The translations under genes and the position numbers were made by a program. From contig NW_005178983.1 of NCBI RefSeq assembly GCF_000350225.1, forward strand, positions 62,001-126,000: 64,000 nt of DNA, in the 5' to 3' direction. The notes beneath the pieces were generated by a model. It made no database searches. It was not told the DNA's origin and saw only the letters and a list, made by a program, of their open reading frames with translations. Origin of the DNA: Chondrus crispus. Its lineage: Eukaryota; Rhodophyta; Florideophyceae; Gigartinales; Gigartinaceae. Positions 10,848 to 21,384 of the stretch are shown piece by piece. Position 1 is the stretch's first letter. Each line of letters begins with the position of its first letter.

Positions 10848-13141
10848 ATGGACAACCGACCGTCCGAGCGGGGTCACCCCCCTCGGGCTCAGCTCCCTAC
10901 GGTGCCGGCCGCGCCGGCCCCTACCTTTCACCCGGCGCTGGCGGCGGGCCCCGTGAATCGACCCGCGGCGAGCATCGCAGCCCCGCGGGTGCGGGCTTCG
11001 GGCGCGGGGGTTCCCCCCTCGCGCGGCCCTCCCGCCGTCCAGGGTCCCCTGCCGCGCCCTCCGAGCTCATCCCCGGCTCCCCAAGTCGGTGAGATGACCG
11101 TACTGAGACGGTCTCCAGACTGGGTTGTAGCCACGGGGCAGACGGTGGCCGGGGCGGGTGTCAGCCCGGTACCGCCGGACCCGTACGCGACCACGCCCCC
11201 GGCGACAGAGGCGCCGCCATCCGGCTGGCTCCGGACGGGTGTTCATGCCGTTCGGAGTTTGTTGCCCGGGGCCGACTTAGACCACCGGAATCCTCGGGGT
11301 GGTCGCAACCCCTCGCAGGCACAGCCGCCGATGTCCGTCGAGGCTTACATCGGAACGGCCTTCCCCGATACCGCTCGGTTTGGGGCCATCCCCAGGCGGC
11401 GGGGTATCCGCACGCCCTCCCCTCGCGGACGAATCCGCCAAGACAACCTCTTGGCCGCTCGGAGGACCCGCTGGGTCCACGTGCTCCACCGCGTAATGGC
11501 GGATTTCCGTTCGGATCTTCTGTACATCCGCTGTGCGGGTGAGGACCAGTACCATTCGCGGTTGTTCGACCTCTTCGAGAGGTTCGGCGGGGACGTGGAT
11601 CCTAAGCCCCACGTGCAGATGGTGGCATTCCCCCGCCCGTTCGACCGGTGGTACAGTGTGGCCGACCGTGTACGGTGGGGCGAAAATTCCGCCAAGGAGA
11701 GCCGGCTGCGGTGTCGCCGCGCCGATGCCTACTTCCATATGTGGCACACTACGGAGTTCTTCGCCATGCCGCCGGGCGCTAGGGGGCGGCATACCCAGCC
11801 CTACCGGACGTTTGGAGCAATCTGGAGACTCCACAGTACCTCTGCGTCCCCAACCCCAGCGTGCTGGCGTATGCCGCAGCGCGGTGGATGCCGGACGGTT
11901 CCTTCGGGCGAGAGGCGACGCCCGGGATGCGTCGACTGATCGACGCCATCTTGCTCTCGGAGTGGGCCGTCTTGGCGTTGCTGTGTTTCCTACACGCCGC
12001 ACGGGACGGCCTCCCGTTCTTCACAAAGTGTCCGGACCCTCGCCTGGCGAGCCGGAACGGGAACGAACCCGGCGAGCGAGGCTCTCTCTTCCGGTTGTCG
12101 GCGGGGCTTCTGCAGCTCATCCGATCGGTCGGGGTGGCCGCCATCCTCGAGGGGACGTCGTTCGACCCGGTTGGCGCCGAGGCCATCCTCGATTTTTCCG
12201 AACGGTTGGACTGGTCTCTTCCGGAGTGCGGAGACTTCGTGTGGTACAGTTGGGCCCGCGGCTGCTCCCTGCGGATGCCGCATTGGGATGGTACGTCGGC
12301 GGAAGCCGACAACTGGTACGACCCCCTCCCGGACGACGGGTCGCCGTCGTACGGTGCGGCCATCGCCTCCGCTGACGGGTGGGGCGCCGCGGTTGCCTCC
12401 GCCGGGACTCCCACCGAACCGTCCGTGGAGTCTCCGCCCGTGTCAACCCCGCCGGTCCCACCGATGCCGGGTGACACCGCCCTCGGAGAGGGCCTTCCAG
12501 TCAGTCCCTCGACGCCCCCTAGGGTGGGCCACTGCAGAGTCGCCACCGCCGGCCACGGAGACGCCGGCCATAGAGGTGCCGGTCACGGACCCCGCCCCAG
12601 TGGGGGCCCCTCGCGAGGTTCCTACTATCGAGCCCGCGGGGGATAACCTTCCTGCGGTAGCTACCGGATCGGTGCCGGGCTCCGCCGTCTTCCCGTCAGC
12701 GAAATGACCGCGACGGAGACGCAGACCCCCTCGGTGGCGGCCGATGGAGCTCCGGTGGTGGCACCAGCGAACGAAGCGCCCGTCTTGGTCCCGGACGCGC
12801 AGGCCGACCTGCGCGCTCTGCAGATAGAGTGCGGCTACGCGGGCGTCCCTGCACCGACCACCCTCGCGGCGGCTTTGGAGTACGCGCGCGCCTGGCTGGT
12901 CGAGGCGACTCAGCTCAGGGCGCGGGTGGCCGGCCTGCAGTTCTCCATCCGCCAACGTGACACCGGCGAGGATCTCCTGCGCAGTGAGACGATGGCGCAG
13001 ATCCGTGCGGCACAGGACCACCTCGCCGTCTTGAGCGAACACGTGTCCGCAAAAAGACCGTACGGTGCAGTTGATGCTGATCCCGCCAGCGCGGCAGTGC
13101 GGGGAGCGGAGCCCTCTGCCAAGCGCCAACGCCGTGAGTGA
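10848..13141 (+). CDS. Antisense accessory gene group of chromovirus A, unknown function
   Basis: Opposite to gag-pol, the plus strand between the LTR and the end of pol is almost fully open in overlapping frames. The part starting at the ATG at 10848 has a Pro/Ala/Arg-rich first 180 residues, then a globular stretch (AGEDQYHSRLFDLFERFGG, then VAFPRPFDRWY, then YFHMWHTTEFF). The next open part holds VLAYAAARWMPDGSFG and GDFVWYSWARGCS and ends in a Pro/Ala tail. A small third frame, starting at an ATGA overlap at 12704, encodes a 145-residue protein with a probable coiled coil (AAALEYARAWLVEATQLRAR). I recognise no known family, signal peptide or membrane span. The counterpart in chromovirus B is related. 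Whether splicing or frame shifting links the parts is unknown. Confidence 0.6.
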
Positions 13142-13713
13142 TGCCCGTGGGGGAGGCGGGGAGAGTAGCGAACCGCCTCCGGGGACCAGGTCCCATGCAG
13201 TCCAGTAAATTGCCCCCTGTTCTCCTTCTTCTTCCGCTCCTTCACTGCCCTTACCGCTCGGTACTGTGGTCTCTCCGCGCCAGTCGTCATCATGGCGGCC
13301 GGGTTACCCTCTGGCTCATGCCGGCGAGACCCCGGTGCGGTGAGTGTACCAGGTGGTCGCGGGGAGGGTCCCCCAGCTGCCCCCGCGACATCGGAGGGCG
13401 ACCGTCCGGTAGGTAATTTTAGGCCAGATTTTACCGCCCCGCGGCGGGTCGCTTTTTCAGCGCACTGACGAACTCCGATTGGGTACTCCCCGAGGATCGG
13501 AGGCGTCTTGAACCGCCGCCGTGGTCCAGCGGCCACACGTGCCGGGCGGTGTATGCCGGCCGCGCACCTCGTGGTCCGCAGTGCCCTGGAGCCTCGGCGA
13601 GGTCGCCCCCATACAGTATTTACGCGCTGGGTTCCGCCGCTCAGCAGCGGGTGTGCACCGGGGTGCCGCGCCGTTTGACCACCGCCGCGTCGGGTCGTCC
13701 TGCTGGCGGGTCA

Positions 13714-13950
13714 GCCCCCTCCTGCGCCTGTTCTTCCGGCGCGGGGTTTGCGGTGATGCACGCGGGGTTCCGCGTGCGTCTGTGGCGGCCTCGCCCCCTC
13801 CTGCGCCTGTTCTTCCGGCGCGGGGTTTGCGGTGACGCACGCGGGGTTCCGCGTGCGTCTGTGGCGGCCTCGCCCCCTCCTGCGCCGGGTCTTCCGGCGC
13901 GGGGTGGGCGGTGACGTGCGCGGGGTTCCGCGTGCGTCTGTGGCAATTGG
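13714..13950. repeat. Three tandem 79-bp units downstream of pol in chromovirus A
   Basis: Units start at 13714, 13793 and 13872, each with GCCCCCTCCTGCG, TTCCGGCGCGGGGT and CGCGGGGTTCCGCGTGCG. The period is not a multiple of three, and the block lies between the pol stop and the antisense genes, so it is probably non-coding. Confidence 0.85.
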
Positions 13951-14014
13951 CCGCCGCGCGGGGGAGGTCCTCCGCGGGATCGTCTCGCCCCGCGCTGGGT
14001 TGCCCAGTGCGGTG

Positions 14015-17000
14015 CTAGCGGTGGCGTGCTGCCGCCCGCGTGCGCCAGAAGCGGTCTATGAAGGCCTGGGGGAGCCCCTCTGCGGGTTCCCAGGTATCGT
14101 CCGCTGGGGCGTAGCCATACCAGCGGACCTTGTACTGGGTTTCTGTGCGGTTCTCCCGGTGACCGACCAGATGGTCGATGACATACTCCGCGGCGGGTTC
14201 GGGTTCTCCGTCCGCCGCGGGCTGGGTCGGGGCGGCCGCAGTGACGTCGCGGGGTCCCCGCGGCATCCGGGTTATCTGGTCGATGGTCACGCGATTTGAG
14301 ACCCCGTCTTGATCGACGACGACTGTGGTCTCCGTAGCGGATCGGACCCGAAACGGGCCTTCCGTTTTCGGTAAAGGCTTGACGGAGGGTCCCCCGTCAC
14401 TGCTTGGCAGGTCTCCCCGTTCGGTACTTGTCAATGGCCGAGGTGGGCGGTCGACATAGACCAGGTCTGCCGCCACGATGAACGGACGGAAACGCACCTT
14501 CTTATCGAAGTCGGCCTTGTATCGCCTTTGCGCCGCGGTTAGTTTCACCCGCGTGCGCTCAAGGGCGTCGCGGAGTTTACGCAGCGTCGCACGCTTGTAC
14601 TGTACCGGGGTCCTCGGATCTTCCGTGTTGGAGACGGCATCCTGCGGTACAGTACCAGGTAGGGCCAAACCGGACGGTGGTCGCGTCAGCACCAGGTCGA
14701 ACGGGGTTGTCTCCGTCGACCGGTGGACCTGCGTGTTATACGCGAAGGTCAGGGGCTGGATGTATTCGTCCCAATCCCTCTGATGCTCCGCGACATAATG
14801 TCGGAGGCGCTGTACCAGAGTACGGTTGAACCGTTCGGTTTGCCCATTTGTCTGGGGGTGATAGGCGGTAGTCAGGTAGTGCCTCACCCCCAGCAAGGCG
14901 CACAACGCGTCGAAGAACTTGGCGGCAAATTGTGGTCCGTTATCGGTTAGCACGTAACGAGGTGCGCCGTATACGTAGACCCAATTGTCCAGGAAGGCGT
15001 TTGCCACGACCGACGCGGTGGTTGTCCGTAACGGGATGCTGCGCGTCAGATTCGTAAACCGGTCGGTCATGACGAGCACGTGGCGATTCCCGTGCGCCGT
15101 CTTCGGTAAAGGACCCAGCAGGTCCATGGCGACGAAATCCAGCGGTCCTGCCGCTGGGAAGAGCTTGATATCCTTCTGGTGCCTCACCAGGGCCCCCCGG
15201 GTGGCAGCGCATGACGCGCAGTTCCGTACGGTACTGAAGGCGTCGTGGGCCATATGAGGCCAATAATATTCCCGCCGGAGGGTATAGTACATCCTCGTAC
15301 CGCCCGGGTGTCCGGCTAGGCGGGGATGATGGGCGAGGTACAATATCTTCGCCCGGAGCCGCTTCGGTACAACCCGCTGCAGGGTCCCATCGAGGGGGGA
15401 CTTGCGGACGACGAACCCGTATCGGTCAACGTCGTACCGCGAGTCCGGGTTCCCCACAGTCTCGGCGGCCGCCCTACAGAAGGGGTCCTCGGCCTGTTCC
15501 CGAAGGAACTCTTCCACCGTTACGGATGAGACGTCGCGTTCTTCGGGTATAACCGCGAACGCGTGCTCAGCTCTCCCCGGGTCGACGGGGGTCTCCCAGT
15601 GTACGGTATCTTGGCAGGGGTTATGCTCCTCCTCTCGCCATTGTACCACGAAACACGGGACCTCGTCGTCAACCGGTTCGGGGGTTGCGCCGTCAACTCG
15701 GAGGCGTGATACACCATCCACGAGTTGGTGCTTAATACCCGGCCGGTACTGTGCGTCGTAGTCGTACTCGGCTAGGCGGAGACGCCAGCGCGCTAGCCGG
15801 CCGGAGCTATCCGCCAGGTTGAGAACCCAGCGGAGGGCCTCATGATCCGTACGGAGGTCGAGCGTATTCCCATACAGGTATGGTCGAAGCGTGAGAATAC
15901 TCCATACGACGGCGAGGCATTCCTTCTCGGTAGTGGTGTAGTTCCTCTCCGCGTCCGTGAGAGCGCGGCTCCAATAACCGATCGGTAGGCGGTCGCCGTC
16001 CGGCTGCTCCTGTAGTACGGCACAGCCGACCTGGTACGCGCAAGCGTCCGTGTCCAGGGTGTATTTCTTTCCGTAACGGGGTAGAGCGAGGATCGGTGGG
16101 GACACGAGGCGCTTCTTGAGTTCCACGAACGCCTCGTATTCCTCATCGGTAAGAACCTCAAACTCGAAGGGTTGATTTTTCCCCGTCTTCCGGTTTAGCG
16201 GAGCGGCTATTTTCGCGAAGCCCTTCACGAACCGGCGGTAAACATTGCACATTCCTAAGAATGACCGCAATTCCGTTTGGTTCTGGGGAGGTCGAGCGCG
16301 CTCGATGGCGACCACGTTGCGGCGCTCGACCTCCAACCTACCTGGTCGAATCACGTGTCCCAGGTAGGTGACCGAGGTGTCGAAGAAGGCGCACTTCGAC
16401 AGCTTCAGCGACACGCCCGCGTCCCGCAGTAGGCGTAGAACCTCGCGGACGTGCGCGACGTGTTCCGTTACGGTCTTGGAGTAGATGATAACATCATCCA
16501 GGTAGACCAGAGCGGTTTCCCATTTTACCCGCGACAGTATGATGTCGACGGCCCGCTGAAAGGTCGCGGGGGCGTTCTTCAAACCGAACGGCATGCGGAG
16601 GAAACGGTACAACCCGCAGTGCGACGCGAACGTCGTCTTGTCGCGGTCCTCCTCGGCGATTTCTACTTGCCAATACCCGCTGTTGCAATCCAGCGTGGTA
16701 AAGACAGTAGCGTCGCCGAGGGAATCGATGCACTCGTCCATCCTCGGCAACGGATAGGAATCCCGAACGGTGACTGCGTTGAGCTTTCTGTAGTCGACAC
16801 AGAACGGCATGGTACCATCCTTTTTAGGGACGAATACCACGGGGCTTGCCCATTCGGCCGTGGCGGGTTCGATTACCCCTGCCCGGAGCATGCGGTCGAT
16901 CTCCGTTTTCTCTTTTTCCCGTGCGGTTGGTCCGGCGCGGTAAGGCGCCTGGTAAATCGGGCGGGAACCGGGCTTGAGCTCAATCCGGTGCTTCGTGGCC

Positions 17001-18523
17001 CCGATTTTTCCCAGCCGGCCGGTCCACATGTCCTTGAATTCGGACAGTACCTCGGGGATCTCCGAGCGTACCTCCTCGTCCTCGGCACCGATGTGGACGT
17101 CCTCCTGCCAGGCGTTGGGGTCCTCCTCAGGGGCGGCGGTGTCTTCGGGTTTATCCGTTCCAACCGCCCCGGGGTGCGCCCTGGGCGGCGTGGCTTGTTC
17201 AGCCCCGCCCTTGTCCGTACGGTTGTCAGCGGCTTCTTCCGCGCCCTCCTTTGCGGTTGAGAGGTTGGAATTAAATATCCCTCCCCCTTCCTTAGCTTCG
17301 GCCGCTTCCGCGGCCGAGTCGCCAAGGGTCAGGATGTGAGTGGGCGACGGAAGAGCCAGTCCGACTACGGTATGCTTCGGGATGTGAACTGAGCGGTGCC
17401 CAAAATTGATGAGCATTACCAAGAACGGGTTTTCGGTGACAACATCCATGACCCCCTGTGCCATGAGGGTCAAATTCTTGAGCGCGGTTTTTGGGGAGTT
17501 CTGTAAAAAACAAAGCCCCCCCACCGGCGTGGCGACCCTCACAATGGCCTGCGTCATCGGGGGAATTGTCACCCCTCTGACGAGGCGGATCTTCCGTGAC
17601 GGTGTGTTGGCGGGGAACGCCACCTGCTTCCGTTCGGGTTTATCCGACGGCGGTAGTTGTTGTGCGGTGCTCCTCGAGGCCATCGTGCGGTCGTGCCTCG
17701 AGGGGGTTGTTCCGACCAACGCCACGGGTGGCGCGTCGTGGAACACGACCTTCCGTTGCGGTGGGAGGATCGCCTTGACGTGGCGATCCAGGAAGGTCGT
17801 ACCGAGGATACAGTCCACGGCGAGGCTCGTGACTACCAGGAACGGGACGTGCGCCACGAACTCACCGATTCGGACGAGCAGGGGGATTTCTCCTAGTGCC
17901 TTCATCGCGCGGTTTGACGCGTCGATGAGCGCTGGGCTCCGAACCGGTTTTATCGATGGTCGCCACGACTCGGCGACACAACGTAAATGGATGAGGTTCG
18001 GGCCGGCTCCTGAGTCAAGCACTGGCGTGATGGCGACCATCAACGCCTGCTTCTGACCAACCGTCGCGGAGATCTTGTAATTCTGCTTCTTGAAGAAGCA
18101 GATGGCCTGGACTTCCGTTCGGTTACCTGGCTGCGCTTCCACTGGCGCAGCCGGATCGGGGGTGCCTAAGCTTCTGAGGCTGGGCATGGGGAGAGACGTC
18201 GTCGCCTCTACGCGTCCTCCCCGGCTTCCCCCGTCAGCAGCAAGTCCTCGCGGATTTCGTCCGCGGCTTGTGCCACGTGGTCTTCGGTAGGGCCGTGGTG
18301 CGGCTCTTCTATCACGTTCACGCCCGCGGGGGCCGTCGGACGCTGGTTTCTCCAAGCGGACGGCCCCTGGCGGTTGAACGGGGATCCCGGGCGGAGGCCC
18401 TGCCGGATGCGTAGCTTCTGGTAATTGGCCTCTCGTGCCTCCAGAAGCTTGGCCCGCAGGCCCGCATCGGCAACGACGGGACACGCCTCTTGTCGGTGCG
18501 TGGTGTCTAGGCAGAACCGGCAC
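14015..18523 (-). CDS. pol: Pol polyprotein of chromovirus A with chromodomain
   Basis: A 1502-residue frame. Domains in order: aspartic protease (LDSGAGPNLIH, about residue 170), reverse transcriptase (FCVDYRKLNAVTVRD about 574; YLDD 674-677), RNase H (LDTDACAYQVG, then TDHEALRW), integrase with HHCC zinc region (HHPRLAGHPGG...CASC) and DDE core (AMDLLGP, LTDNGPQF, HPQTNGQTERFNRTL), and a C-terminal chromodomain (EYVIDHLVGHRE, then YKVRWYGYAPADDTWEP). It makes cDNA of the element and integrates it; the chromodomain is thought to steer integration to marked chromatin. It overlaps the end of gag by about 316 bases in another frame, which fits the ribosomal frameshifting used in this family. 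It looks whole. Confidence 0.95.
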   Translation of the reverse strand: MPVLPRHHAPTRGVSRRCRCGPAGQASGGTRGQLPEATHPAGPPPGIPVQPPGAVRLEKPASDGPRGRERDRRAAPRPYRRPRGTSRGRNPRGLAADGGSRGGRVEATTSLPMPSLRSLGTPDPAAPVEAQPGNRTEVQAICFFKKQNYKISATVGQKQALMVAITPVLDSGAGPNLIHLRCVAESWRPSIKPVRSPALIDASNRAMKALGEIPLLVRIGEFVAHVPFLVVTSLAVDCILGTTFLDRHVKAILPPQRKVVFHDAPPVALVGTTPSRHDRTMASRSTAQQLPPSDKPERKQVAFPANTPSRKIRLVRGVTIPPMTQAIVRVATPVGGLCFLQNSPKTALKNLTLMAQGVMDVVTENPFLVMLINFGHRSVHIPKHTVVGLALPSPTHILTLGDSAAEAAEAKEGGGIFNSNLSTAKEGAEEAADNRTDKGGAEQATPPRAHPGAVGTDKPEDTAAPEEDPNAWQEDVHIGAEDEEVRSEIPEVLSEFKDMWTGRLGKIGATKHRIELKPGSRPIYQAPYRAGPTAREKEKTEIDRMLRAGVIEPATAEWASPVVFVPKKDGTMPFCVDYRKLNAVTVRDSYPLPRMDECIDSLGDATVFTTLDCNSGYWQVEIAEEDRDKTTFASHCGLYRFLRMPFGLKNAPATFQRAVDIILSRVKWETALVYLDDVIIYSKTVTEHVAHVREVLRLLRDAGVSLKLSKCAFFDTSVTYLGHVIRPGRLEVERRNVVAIERARPPQNQTELRSFLGMCNVYRRFVKGFAKIAAPLNRKTGKNQPFEFEVLTDEEYEAFVELKKRLVSPPILALPRYGKKYTLDTDACAYQVGCAVLQEQPDGDRLPIGYWSRALTDAERNYTTTEKECLAVVWSILTLRPYLYGNTLDLRTDHEALRWVLNLADSSGRLARWRLRLAEYDYDAQYRPGIKHQLVDGVSRLRVDGATPEPVDDEVPCFVVQWREEEHNPCQDTVHWETPVDPGRAEHAFAVIPEERDVSSVTVEEFLREQAEDPFCRAAAETVGNPDSRYDVDRYGFVVRKSPLDGTLQRVVPKRLRAKILYLAHHPRLAGHPGGTRMYYTLRREYYWPHMAHDAFSTVRNCASCAATRGALVRHQKDIKLFPAAGPLDFVAMDLLGPLPKTAHGNRHVLVMTDRFTNLTRSIPLRTTTASVVANAFLDNWVYVYGAPRYVLTDNGPQFAAKFFDALCALLGVRHYLTTAYHPQTNGQTERFNRTLVQRLRHYVAEHQRDWDEYIQPLTFAYNTQVHRSTETTPFDLVLTRPPSGLALPGTVPQDAVSNTEDPRTPVQYKRATLRKLRDALERTRVKLTAAQRRYKADFDKKVRFRPFIVAADLVYVDRPPRPLTSTERGDLPSSDGGPSVKPLPKTEGPFRVRSATETTVVVDQDGVSNRVTIDQITRMPRGPRDVTAAAPTQPAADGEPEPAAEYVIDHLVGHRENRTETQYKVRWYGYAPADDTWEPAEGLPQAFIDRFWRTRAAARHR

Positions 18524-20658
18524 GGTGGCGGCCCGAGAAATCTCCCGCCGGAGAACCGGACGCGTGGATCCTGCCCTTGCCTCCCGTACGGTCCTGTGCG
18601 CACGTCGACGGGGGTGGCGGGCGGAACCGGGGCGCCCGCCGTCGAGGCTGCCGACGACGGATAGTAACTCGTCGGTGGCGAGCTCATCGAGGTCGGCGTG
18701 GCGGTTTGGTCCGTCACGGCCAGGATTGCTTCTTCAGCAAATCCCCCGGCCGTGGGGATGTCGGTTGCTGACTCAACCGACAGCACGGGCCTCGTCCTTG
18801 CGGTGCGGTCAGATCTTCTAGCCGCTCCGGACGGCTCTCGGTGCGCCATGGCGGACATCCCCTGTCGACGGGAAGCCCGATTGGTTTGCCCGATCGCTTG
18901 CGCATAGCGAGCGACGGATTGGTAATCCACATCCGGGTGCGTAGCGAGGTAATTGCGGACCTGCGCGCACGTGGCGGGAAGTAACCCCTCGACGAATAGG
19001 GACTTCAACCGCCGGTCGGAGAATACCGTACCGCATCGGAGGGCCTTGTCCCAGAGGTGGTTACTGTAGACCTCCTCCGTCATGTTCGAACTTTGACGGA
19101 AGGAGGTCACGTCACCAACCGCTTCGGAAATTACCTCATCGGTCGCATAGGTACGCAACAAAAAGTTGACGAACTGCGGGTACGTCCAGAGCAGCTCCCG
19201 CCGCTCCACGTCAACCGCCATGGTGTTTCCATTGAGACGGGACTGGAGTAGGGCGTGAGCCTGACCGGTGAAGTAGAACTGGAAGCACCACACGGCGGCT
19301 CCCTCGGTGATCCCGTTGTGGTCGCACGCCATCTTGAGGCGTGCGAGGAATCCCAATACCGCAATCGGATCTTGACCACTGAACGTGTGGGACCTCATCT
19401 GCACGTCCAGTTTCTTCCGGTAACGGTTAATGTGCCGCGCTACTGTAGAGTCGTAGCGCGAGCTACGCCGTTCCAGGCGGTAGGTCTTGTAGTTGACGGC
19501 CTTGGTAAACAGGTCATTGAGGGGCCTGATTACCGTGGGCCGTCGCTCGTCGCTCGTCGGGGCAGCCGGGCGGTGTCTGCTCGAGCGACGACGCCCCTCA
19601 TCCGACTCGGTGTGGTAGTCTTCCGAGTCGGACAGGTCGTGCCGGTGCCGGTCTCGGCTTCTATCGCGGCGTGCCCTGTGGTCCCGCCTGCGAGAGTCTT
19701 CCGAACCGGATGGGTCATTATCGGAGGGGTATCCTCCCCCTCCGGCATCGCGATATAGCCCGTGGCGTGCCTCGCGGTTATTGCGGTATCGCCAGCGGCG
19801 TTCCTCGCGGTCTTCATCCGTCCTGTGACGGGGGTCTTCTGCATCGGAATACCGGGTGTATTCCGCTTCGGTCCTGTGCGTGCCGGGTGCACGTCTTCTG
19901 CTCAACCGGTACGGGTCCCGATTCTCTGTCTCGGGGAGCCCCAGGCGGTTGTCTGTCCCGCGGGGGTGGCCCGTACCGGCGAGTATGGGGAGGACATTTT
20001 CTGTGGTCCTCCCTGTAGCACCGTGAACGGTTGGGAGATAGATGGCTCTGCCCTCCGGGTGAGGGTCCATCCTATCAATCCCGGGTACGGCGCCGATCGG
20101 ATCAGCGATATTAAAGCTTGAGTCCGGAACGGTTTCACGGCGCGGCGCCGCCGGCGGTACCGCGCCTCCCGTTTCGGTGAATGTCGTGGCCAGACGGATG
20201 GCCACGGCGGAGCTAATAGCTCCCTTTAGAGCCAATGCGGTCGGAGATTCGTCCTCCTCCGCGGCGAGCGCGGCCATCACCTCGTCGCGTACGAGGGGGG
20301 CGATCTTCTCGTCCAGCAGGGCGCGGAGCGCGGCGTCCGCTTGCTCCGCCACCAGCCCGGGTACCGTTCGGTCGAGGCAAACCTGGACGACTTGGGGTAA
20401 TTCCTCAGCGAGGAATTCCTCCATCCAGGTTTGTAATCGCGGGAGTAACGCGTCGTACAGTACTTGTACGCGGTTCCCCCCACCAGCCGGTAGCCCGGCG
20501 GTGGTGTCCGAAACGGAAGGGGTCTTCTGGCCCCTGGTAGACGGTGGGCGTAGCAGGGCTTCCGGATTGTCGATCCGGGGGCGCTGTGCGCCTCTGCCAC
20601 TGCGGGTGCTTGCTCGCCCGGAGGCGGTATCTTCTCCGGCGGAATCTGCACGGTTCAT
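18208..20658 (-). CDS. gag: Gag of chromovirus A
   Basis: An 816-residue frame starting MNRADSAGED. The middle is rich in Arg, Asp and Ser (RRDHRARRDRSRDRHRH). A capsid-like region follows (YRKKLDVQMRSHTFSGQDPI, then FLARLKMACDHNGI), as in Ty3/gypsy gag. A CCHC zinc knuckle is near the C-terminus (CRFCLDTTHRQEAC, at about 18523-18481). It forms the particle shell and binds element RNA. Pol overlaps its end. It looks whole. Confidence 0.9.
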   Translation of the reverse strand: MNRADSAGEDTASGRASTRSGRGAQRPRIDNPEALLRPPSTRGQKTPSVSDTTAGLPAGGGNRVQVLYDALLPRLQTWMEEFLAEELPQVVQVCLDRTVPGLVAEQADAALRALLDEKIAPLVRDEVMAALAAEEDESPTALALKGAISSAVAIRLATTFTETGGAVPPAAPRRETVPDSSFNIADPIGAVPGIDRMDPHPEGRAIYLPTVHGATGRTTENVLPILAGTGHPRGTDNRLGLPETENRDPYRLSRRRAPGTHRTEAEYTRYSDAEDPRHRTDEDREERRWRYRNNREARHGLYRDAGGGGYPSDNDPSGSEDSRRRDHRARRDRSRDRHRHDLSDSEDYHTESDEGRRRSSRHRPAAPTSDERRPTVIRPLNDLFTKAVNYKTYRLERRSSRYDSTVARHINRYRKKLDVQMRSHTFSGQDPIAVLGFLARLKMACDHNGITEGAAVWCFQFYFTGQAHALLQSRLNGNTMAVDVERRELLWTYPQFVNFLLRTYATDEVISEAVGDVTSFRQSSNMTEEVYSNHLWDKALRCGTVFSDRRLKSLFVEGLLPATCAQVRNYLATHPDVDYQSVARYAQAIGQTNRASRRQGMSAMAHREPSGAARRSDRTARTRPVLSVESATDIPTAGGFAEEAILAVTDQTATPTSMSSPPTSYYPSSAASTAGAPVPPATPVDVRTGPYGRQGQDPRVRFSGGRFLGPPPCRFCLDTTHRQEACPVVADAGLRAKLLEAREANYQKLRIRQGLRPGSPFNRQGPSAWRNQRPTAPAGVNVIEEPHHGPTEDHVAQAADEIREDLLLTGEAGEDA

Positions 20659-20768
20659 CGTCGATGATCACTGGCAATCGACGCGGTGATTTTCGACCTC
20701 TTTCAATCCGATCGGTAGTTGCTCGCGCTGGCGATCCAGTGCGGGCTCAACCCCTGTAGTTATACCCT

Positions 20769-20783
20769 CCACAAGAGTACCAA
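20769..20783 (-). other. Putative primer-binding site of chromovirus A
   Basis: On the minus strand the bases two to three nucleotides after the LTR end read TGGTACTCTTGTGGA, starting with the TGG expected from pairing to a tRNA CCA end. The tRNA was not identified. Confidence 0.5.
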
Positions 20784-20785
20784 AA

Positions 20786-21379
20786 TGTGGTATAACTACC
20801 TTCGTCCCGACCACTCGGAACGAGGGGGGGTTAGAGGTAAGGGAGCGCGCGCCGCTGGGTAACCCACGCGAGCGCAAACCGTACGGAAGGACTCGAAAAG
20901 AGGGAAAGCTCACGTGGCCGGTGACGCGCAGCCGGTCGGTGGTGTTAGATCCGGACAGCCGGTCACGGGTTAGAAGCCTGAGACTTAGAGGTAAAACCGG
21001 ACGGAGTTAGCAAAAAGCCGTAAAGGGAAGGGAGGCAAGTCTGCCCCCGTTTACTGGAACGGGGCAGGTGCCCCCGGTCTTAACCCCTAAGTGGGACGCC
21101 AGGACACCTGTCCCGCTACAGTAGCTGTTACAGACTGTATACCAGCTACTGTACTAAATTGGCTAATTTGTGCCATTAACCACTAATTGCTAATTACTTA
21201 CCGGATGGGTCGCACACGTGTGCCCATGGCCACGACCGGCGCCAACGGTTGTGCCACGTGTACGCCGTGGAGGTACTACTGTGCTCGCAGAGGGCGTGTG
21301 CACGATTACTACAGTAGTAACCGCCCGTCTTGACGGTTCTCATCTCCCACCGGGGGTCGCGGTGTGGAATTGTACCACA
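20786..21379 (-). mobile_element. 5' LTR of chromovirus A (594 bp)
   Basis: An intact copy from TGTGGTATAAC to GTACCACA, followed by the ACCTG duplication. It holds a perfect inverted repeat, TACAGTAGCTG (21117-21127) and CAGCTACTGTA (21143-21153), able to form a hairpin. One arm of this repeat is mutated in the 3' LTR copy. Confidence 0.95.
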
Positions 21380-21384
21380 ACCTG

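Larger units (their letters stand above)
9021..21379 (-). mobile_element. Chromovirus A (Ty3/gypsy, Metaviridae), looks whole in gag and pol
   Basis: A minus-strand Ty3/gypsy element inserted in the 5' LTR of chromovirus B. In its own direction: 5' LTR (21379-20786), primer site (20783 downward), gag (20658-18208), pol (18523-14015), tandem repeats (13950-13714), an antisense gene group (10848-13141 on the plus strand), a purine tract (AAGGAAGGGGG, about 10559-10569) and the 3' LTR (10557-9021, carrying a solo LTR). LTR ends are TGTGGTATAAC...GTACCACA. The two LTRs differ at about 11 of 592 bases, so the insertion is fairly recent. Gag and pol are long uninterrupted frames. Confidence 0.95.

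Noticed and set aside
16451-17260. 269-residue plus-strand frame inside pol of chromovirus A
   Set aside because: It lies over the conserved reverse transcriptase and its sequence is dictated by the pol codons. Unlike the 10.8-13.1 kb frames it has no relative in chromovirus B.
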